Source: Thuidium tamariscinum
Taxonomy: Eukaryota; Streptophyta; Bryopsida; Hypnales; Thuidiaceae
Assembly: GCA_947034885.2 (NCBI GenBank)
Contig: OX344752.2
Location: forward strand, 12,152,001-12,216,000
DNA length: 64,000 nucleotides
Direction: 5' to 3'
This document shows, piece after piece, positions 56,841 to 64,000 of this stretch; position 1 is the stretch's first letter; every line of letters starts with the position of its first letter. Both the position numbers and the translations under genes were made by a program. The notes beneath the pieces were generated by a model. That model worked only from the letters and a program-made list of their open reading frames with translations, had not been told where the DNA came from and made no database searches.

Positions 56841-58780
56841 TGTCACATGGGCCTTGAAATTTTCTATTTTTTTACTTATTGCTCATTTTTAGAGTTTTTT
56901 TGGTAAAAAATAACAAAAATGAGTATTTGTAGAGTGTTTGAAGAAAAACCATACAAATATAAGGAATTAGTCAAAGATGTCTAGAAGTTCTCTAAAAACT
57001 CCTTAGAACTATTTCTTAAAGTTTTGATAGGTGTTAGAATGGGATTTAGGAGTTTGGAAGAAGTTTTAAGCAAATAGAGTTTCTGGGAAGAACTAATGGA
57101 GTAATGGAACAACACTAATTTCAGTCCTTATCCAAATTCTCTCACAACTAGGCTTGATATATTTAGGTTTCGATAGCAATAGAGTAAGTCCAATAAATTC
57201 CTAGGAATCTCTACGGGAATTTCTCTTCGATTGTGGAAGTTGGTTGGAATGGACATTTACACACACTTGTAGATGAAATTTCGCGGATAAGGACAATTTG
57301 TGATTGAGGAGCAAAGATAAATGTTTAAAGTATAAAACCATGCCTAGAAAGCAATGGCAAAGCCAAATCGTGGAGATTTCCTAATATGAAAAAGATTCCT
57401 TCTTCGAGGAATTAATTCAACAAGTGTTCATCTTATATTTTTTTTAGGAAGTTCAAGTTTTAAGTAAAACTACGCATTTGGCCTTTGGAGGCTTCCTAAA
57501 AGTTCCCCTAAAAGTTTCATAATTTTTTGAATTGCAAAAATGACTCCATGGAAAGTCAATTGTTTTTACAAACATTTGAAAATTCATATGAAATTTCTCA
57601 GTAATGGTAAAATTCCACTAAAACTAGGATAGTAAATTTTAGCTTAAATAAGTACCTTGCCAAATCTCAAGACATTCTAACATTGGCAAGTACTACAACT
57701 AGCAACAACAATGACTTTTAATGGTTTTACTAAAAATTTTGCAAGTTGGCCGGTGTACAAGGAATATACAATGTCCGATTTGAGTCAACTTGAACTCTTT
57801 TTTTACATTCTTAGACCTTCTTAACAACCCTATCTAATCAAAAAATTTAGAAAAAATCATCTCCAAAAGTAAGGTTTTCTACCTTTTTCACTAGTTCTTA
57901 ATCATTAAGTTTTAATTGCAATTTGACCCCAAGAATAAGGATGAAGGGTTTCGAGCTCTCTAATCAGGGTCTTTTGAAGCTAATGGCACTATCCATTTGG
58001 CAATCAGACCATTTCTCCAAAAGTTAGAATGGTCACAACAATAGTGTACAATTTTAAATGATATTTTTTAGTTTTTTTGTAGGTAGTTTAATAAGTAATG
58101 TGAGGGGGGAAGAGACCATGAAAATGTATAAAATGCCTCCTCTTCCCCTCACTTCACACCTCTTTTATGTATTTTTTACCTATACCATATGAGGCCATGT
58201 TATCAAGAACTTTTTGGTATTTCTAAAATTCTTGTTTTTTCATTACAGTTGACTTTCATTGTGCTTTCCAAGCATTCTTTTGTGTTTTGGAGCTTATTCA
58301 AAGGACATTTGGATCCCTTTGAAGTGCTTGACAATTATTATTGTCTTCAAAGTTTATTAACCATTTGCTAATTGTACTCAATTTTCTGGTACAAACCACT
58401 TGACAAACTTGTTGTGTAGGATTTCTCGCTTTTTAGTGGAAGAAAATCCCCCTTGAGTTTGTACATTCAAGTTGAATTTTGGAATTGCTATTAGTTGGAA
58501 TGCCTTGGTATTTGTTGTGATGTCCCAAGCTTTATAGTACTAACCCATTTTCACTGAACTTTTGTATAGAACCTCCTAACACTCATTGAAGAAGGTTCCT
58601 TTGAAGTCTTGATATGGAAATCATAAGTTTTGAGTAGAAATTAAGGTCCTTTGAAAATCCTTGTATAACCAAATTCTTATATTTTGTTTTTCAAGTCCAA
58701 GATTGAGTTCCTAGGATGGTAAAGCTTTGAACCTAAGACTATTTTTTATCTTAAAAATATTGGAGAAAGTTCCCCAAACG
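56841..58780 (+). repeat. LTR-like block, copy 2
   Basis: Starts TGTCACATGGGCC and parallels copy 3 (62327 onward) through GCTCATTTTTAG, TTTTGGTATTTCTAAA and CTTTGAAGTGCTTGA landmarks. A TATA box (GTATAAAATG, about 58116) precedes a CCTCCTCTTCCCCTCACTTC stretch, a promoter-like arrangement shared with the other copies. The end is uncertain. Confidence 0.6.
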
Positions 58781-59208
58781 ATGAAGTGTCACTCTTAGTT
58801 AGGATTTTTTTGTTTATTTCTTTTCATTGAAAGACCCAAGGTGTGAAATTAATTTCCAAAAATTGGGAATTAAAATCCAAAGTTGGTAAGCAAAGGCCAA
58901 GGATTTGGTAGTCCAAAACAAAGGACCAAATTTATGCGAAAGGTAGCTAGCCACAACTAGCCAAACTCTAGCCACCAACCCAACTAATAGATTCAAGCCA
59001 ATAGTCATAGCCACTAGCCAGGAGGTTAGAAGCCATATGATAGAGGGTTGCTTGATCGATTCAATTATCAAAAGAGCTCACATACATCATTTAATTAACA
59101 GCAAAAAGTGGAAGGATATCTTATTGGATTCTAATTTGTATTTTTAAATTAAAAACTTTTGTACTTTGGTGTAGGAACTCAATCACTAAGATTTTGACAA
59201 AATTAACA
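58781..59208. other. AT-rich spacer
   Basis: No supported gene; an 85-codon minus-strand frame (58814-59071) is hydrophobic and without motif. Confidence 0.4.
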
Positions 59209-59211
59209 TTA

Positions 59212-59694
59212 GACCATCCCCATCCTTGCGCAAGATAAGACTCAAACTAGCTATATATGAAGTTGGGCCGGGCAACAAAGAGTTCCCCATGGCACGCAAA
59301 ACACGACTCAAAAAAAGAGCGGCCACGGCGAATTTTCCTGGAGAGACGGTGAAATGGAGAGTGGGGCCGAGCGTAGTATGTGGTGTAGTTCTCTTCCCAA
59401 AGTACATTCCTCAACTTTTGTCGCAGCGCATTCAAAGACGTCAAAGCAAATTCACAAAGAAGACGGGGGTGAGGGCTCTAGGCACTTGCCTCCACATCAA
59501 AACCTGTCAGAATTGCATTCAAACCACTATGACATGGCCAAGGCTATTTTTGGGAGAACATGATGTACCCTTCCCATCCATTTCCTTGAGTCTGGGGTGG
59601 GGCAACCTGACTCCAGATACTTAAGCCGCCTTCTTCCCCCAAGTCAAATACAACCTTCCCGAGCCTCTTCCCGAGCCATGTAGTGGGGATGCTC
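59212..59694. mobile_element. PIF/Harbinger-type MITE, 483 bp
   Basis: Ends GACCATCCCCAT and, inverted, GAGCATCCCCAC, are flanked by TTA (59209-59211 and 59695-59697). The interior is GC-richer than its surroundings and gives overlapping frames in both directions (for example 59226-59624), none with a recognisable domain. Confidence 0.75.
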
Positions 59695-59697
59695 TTA

Positions 59698-61440
59698 GGA
59701 GATAAAGACTAAGGGATCGATAGTGGTACCTTATTTTTTCTTCCTTGTTGCAAATTATCAAAGATTTGGTTAGGTGGAATAAAGCTTGTTGCTTGAAAAT
59801 ACCAATATTTTAAAATAGTTTGCAAAAAAACATGTTTTCAAAACATTTGCCAGAGCCAAGTTGCATCAAGGCAGAAGGTGTGTTTGGAAATAAAATTCTA
59901 AAATCTAAATCATAAAGCTTAATAAGTCTGTGAAGAGGACTAACAATCAGAAAGGTGGGCACAATATCAAATCAAATTTGGAAGTCAACCTACTTAACCC
60001 CTAAAAATTAGAGACTATTGAGTTATTCGTAAAATACATTAAACCTCAAGGAGATCACTCCTAGTAATTTTAAGCATACACCTGAGTTAAGAGGGTATTT
60101 AATATGGGGCTATTTACCTTCATTACAATAATTAAAATGATCATATTTTTACATATAAATTTAGTCATTTGTTTTTTATAATTAGGCTATCTTATATACC
60201 AAATTTATGAGCCTAATTTTTTCATACCCATTTACAACACACCATAAAAGTAGTGTCTTACATATACACTTTTTTTTAATATATGCACTAGTTGTATTGT
60301 GATACAATTTCAAATGACAAATAAAAATGTAAAATGCAACAATAGTTTTTAATGTTTCTAAATTTTATGCCATATATTCTAAACAATCTAACATGGTGAA
60401 TAATAAATATCATAGAAATATTAAACATAGTTATGATACTAAAACTAAGAAAAACACCAATACTAGCAATATAACATGAACAACATGAAAAATTGACACT
60501 CTAAAAACATTGTAGATTAATACAAGAATATCGCCTCTATTGTAATATTATCTATTCATATGCATTTGCAATGGTTTTGCATTTACAATCAAAAAATAAA
60601 AGAGTGTTTCTTAAATACTAGTAAAAAGAAGATGATTTTAAACATTTACAAGCATATGTTCAAGTGGTTGAGGCAAATTTAGAGTTTGTAGTGACAAATT
60701 ATAGAAAAGATTCCATGCAAATGTTGCAAACCCTACACCAATTTCTTAACAAGTACTTTGTGTGAACACAAATCTCCATATTAGAACCTTATTGTAAATT
60801 TACAACTCAACTCTTTTGTCTTGGAACAATAGATTCTTACATGTTGTTACATAGATGGCATATTTATGGAAAGATTTATATGTATAAGCTAGAAATCTAG
60901 AATTATTTGATAGTAACAACAAATCTCCTAAAAAATATCCCTAAATTTATTAGATTGTGTAAGTTTTATCACTCACTTAAAATTTTTTGTCTACATCTAT
61001 TCACATTGTACAACAAACTTTTTGTACGAGCCCTATTTGTAAAGGCTAATTTATTAATAAAAATTCCTACTATATGATGTTTATACATATCCTAATTTAT
61101 ATATAATAGGATATGTGACATTTCAAGGACCCTATAGTAGTCCTACATATTATATAAAATTTATCCCTTTTGAATTAAATAAACCCTATTTTTTAACTCA
61201 CGTAGTTTTCTAAAAATTGCAAATAATCTCCCTAGGCATTAAATCAGGGTTTTAAGCCATGAGTTTTTTAGAAAATCCAGTTGAGTGAAAAAAGTCAAAA
61301 TAAAAGTAGGTATGAAACTTATTTTTCCATCAAAATGGTGCCTAAAAAAGTTTAGTCCCCACTTTTGAAGTTGTGTGACATAAGTATCTTGAAAAAAAGT
61401 TTGACGCTTCAACTATAGTTGCTTTCTCAATTTAAAAAAA
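59698..61440. other. AT-rich stretch without recognisable gene
   Basis: Very AT-rich sequence with no supported feature. Confidence 0.5.
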
Positions 61441-61444
61441 AATC

Positions 61445-62060
61445 ATGCCCAAAGTGGGGGGGACTTTACAAATAACTCATATGTCTTCACCAAAAACACA
61501 CCAAAACTGCCACTTGTGGTACAAATACCAAAAATTTGAAAAAAAACATTTTTGGACACATCTAACTATAGGATCTTCTAGAACACTGGTGAGAAAAGAT
61601 GTGGAAAAAATTTCACAAATTTCCATTGTGTAGATTGCAAGATATTAGCATTTGAACTGACAAAAACCCTTTTTTTAGCCCCTACAAAAATCCGGGCAGT
61701 TGTACTTCACAAGGTCACATTTCCATGAAGAAATGTCCAAAATGGTTGTGCTTCTTTGGATTCTTTTTTCAAGACAAGTTGGCTACATGCTCAAAAAAAT
61801 TTGCATCATTTGGAATTGTACAACATATAGGAAAAAATTAGTAAGTAGAAAGAAGTAGAAAATGATTCAAAATACTAAGTTGTCAAAAATTTATTTATGG
61901 AATCAAAAAATGCTAATCCCAAAGGTTGTAATGTTGTGACAAACAATCAACATCCAAATTTTTTTTGTTTTTTTAAAAAAAATATTTAAAATTGAATAAA
62001 GTAAAGGACTTCAAAGTTTATTTTAAAGTAGAGAATCCATAACTGCTCGCAAACCTTGAG
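61445..62060. mobile_element. Eroded TTAA-family relic
   Basis: The sequence parallels 17,790-18,200 (CAAAACTGCCA, ATTGCAAGATATTAGCATT, GCTTCTTTGGATT, TACAACATATAGGAAAAA-type landmarks). It then joins sequence like window positions 60-170 (GGACTTCAAAGTTTATTTTA). Terminal repeats are not recognisable. Confidence 0.5.
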
Positions 62061-62326
62061 TTCTTGTTTTATTCTTGAAGGAATTTGGCAAGAATTGAGC
62101 CAATGTTTAGGAATATTGTTGAATTAGATTTATTAAAAAGTTCCTTTGCAAAAAATATTTAAAGAAATAGAAAATAGAAAATTAAAGAAGGTACTTTTGA
62201 TGAAAAAGAAAAGCAATATAAAAGAAGAAAACAAAAAAAGGAAGAAAAAAGAAGGATTAGCTACTCCAATATTTTCAAACAAAAATACAATTGGAAAGAA
62301 TGGAAGTGGCATGTGAATTGTGTAGA

Positions 62327-64000
62327 TGTCACTTAGGCCTCAGATTTTTTTTTTGCTTATTGTTCATTTTTAGGGTTATTATTGTTAAAAAGAAACTAAA
62401 AAAAGTGTAGAGAATGTTTAAGGAATTCCCTATAACCATAGAGAATTTGTTAGAATTGTCCAAGGGTACTCAAAGAACCCTTTAGGACTAATTTTTAAAG
62501 TTATATTTAAGTATTAGCACATGGTTTAGTAGTCTAGAAGAATTTCGAGGCAAATAGCATCCTAGAAAAAAGATTATTGTGAAAATGCTAATATTGGTCT
62601 TATCAAAATATTCTCACAAACAAGTCTAACATGTTTAGGCTTTGATAGTGATAATGGGAGTCCGATAGGTTCTTAGGAATCTTTGCAAGAAATTTCTCTA
62701 GACATATTCCAATTCCGGAATTTGGAAGTAGACATTCATTCACAAATACAAGAGAATTCTTGTGAACAAGGACAAATTGTGACCAAAGAGCAAAGTTAAG
62801 TGTTTTTAGCATAAAAGCGTTTCTGGAGGGTAACAATGAAGTCAATTTTATTTAGAAAGTGTGGATTTTTAGCAAAACTTTGCACTTGATTTTGGAAGGC
62901 TTTCTAAAAGTTTCCCAAAAAGTTTTGTAATTTTTTGAATTGTAAAAATGACTCCATGGGAAGTCAACCACTTTCACCGACAATTGGAAATTCATATAAA
63001 ATTTCTTGGTGATGGTAAAATCTCACTAAAAATGAGGATAGTGTGTTTTAGCATAAATAAATGCCTTGCCAAATTTCAAGACATTCTAACATTGATAAAT
63101 ACCATAATCAGCAACAACAATGATTGTTAACGATTTTACCAAATTCTTTGCAAGTTAACTTGTGTAAGAAGAGCATATAGTGTCCGATTTGAATCAACTT
63201 GGACTCTTTTCTTACATTCTTGTACCTTGTCAATAACCTTGGCTAGTCAAAACCTTTGGAAAAAAGCAATACCAAAAGTTAAATTTTCTACCCTTTTCAC
63301 CAGATTTTAGGAATAAGCTTTCAAGCACAATTTAGCCCTGGGAGTAAGGGGTAGGAATTCTCCTAACTAATTTGGGTATTTTGAAGCCAATGGCATAGTC
63401 CGTTTGGTAATTGGACCATTTCTCCAAAAGTTAGAATGGTTACAACAATAGTATAGAATTTTGAATGTTAATTTTGATTTTCCTTAGGTAGTTTTGCAAG
63501 TAAATTGAGGGGGGAGGAGGCCTTGGAAATGTATAAAAGGTCTCCCCCTTCCTTTACTTCACACCCCCATATACTCTTTTTTATACTTCTTAAGCATTGT
63601 GCACTCACACTAAGACACATCTAAGTATGCTTTCAAATAACCTTTTGGTATTTCTAAACATTATTTTCCATTATAATTTGATTTAATTGTGTTTTTTGAG
63701 CATTCTTTGTGTTCTAGAGCTCATTTGAAGGACATTCACATTCCTTTGAAGTGCTTGATATTCATTGTTAGGATCTAAAGTGTACTAACCATTCACATGT
63801 GTCTTATGATTCTTTTTTAAAGTATTGATACCAAAAATCATTGCTCAGGCTCGTTAAGTAGAATTCAAAACTTGGATTGATTTATCTAGGATCCCCCTAG
63901 GGCTTAATCTTTGAATTTGAGGTCCAAAAGTTGTGTCATAGGAGATTTGTGTGGGATTCAAAATTCTTAAGTGTTGTTGTATTGAACCTCTTGTGAATTT
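62327..64000 (+). repeat. LTR-like block, copy 3, running off the window
   Basis: Starts TGTCACTTAGGCC, collinear and same orientation as 56841 onward. A TATA box (GTATAAAAGG, about 63532) is followed by a pyrimidine-rich CTCCCCCTTCCTTTACTTC. With copy 2 it could be the LTR pair of one element of about 7 kb, but the 3.5-kb interval between them contains no retroelement protein that I recognise. Confidence 0.6.

Noticed and set aside
59226..59624. 132-codon basic frame in the Harbinger MITE
   Set aside because: Lies wholly inside a small non-autonomous element with overlapping frames on both strands.

Overview
The window looks like nuclear DNA of a green plant with a large, transposon-rich genome. 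The evidence is GT-AG introns in a plant-type glyoxal-oxidase-like gene, TTTAGGG-type telomeric units, LTR elements with plant-style primer sites, and CACTA-, PIF/Harbinger-, pogo- and hAT-type element ends. The background is AT-rich, while the one intact gene is GC-rich. The species cannot be fixed from sequence alone; an early-diverging land plant (bryophyte, lycophyte, fern) or a charophyte alga is possible.

Layout. 1-9 kb: no gene. It holds TTAA-flanked, piggyBac-like non-autonomous elements, a mariner-type MITE pair (one copy split by a TTAA element), a four-copy 67-bp minisatellite and a Harbinger-type MITE. 10.05-12.55 kb: the only confident intact gene, a four-exon secreted copper-radical oxidase (GLOX-like, 529 aa). 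It is followed within 125 bp by the second copy of a repeat also present at 5.5 kb. 14.48-23.34 kb: a hAT-like element of 8.86 kb with a perfect 8-bp target duplication. Its ends are GC-rich GGCGGAC-motif islands, and its core is a giant inverted repeat with arms of about 2.7-2.8 kb. Each arm carries a hairpin-bearing tandem array, another GC island and a TTAA element.

25.5-30 kb: a CACTA-type MITE, a decayed integrase-like transposase split by a small MITE, an almost perfect 3 x 123-bp triplication, a further MITE with an 8-bp duplication, and a TTAA element inside a 120-130-bp tandem repeat. 30-41 kb: AT-rich decayed repeats, including a diverged 179-bp-period array. Here lies a 2.5-kb LTR element on the minus strand holding only gag and an extra upstream ORF, both broken. 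41.1-47.3 kb: a complete but inactivated pogo-type element with 19-bp terminal inverted repeats. 48.6-55.9 kb: nested hAT-like and Harbinger-like boundaries around an LTR-like block. 56.8-64 kb: two more LTR-like copies and a small Harbinger MITE.

Most of the window is therefore a layered transposon graveyard around one gene. Nesting gives relative ages, and two paralogous empty sites show directly that one family duplicates TTAA on insertion.
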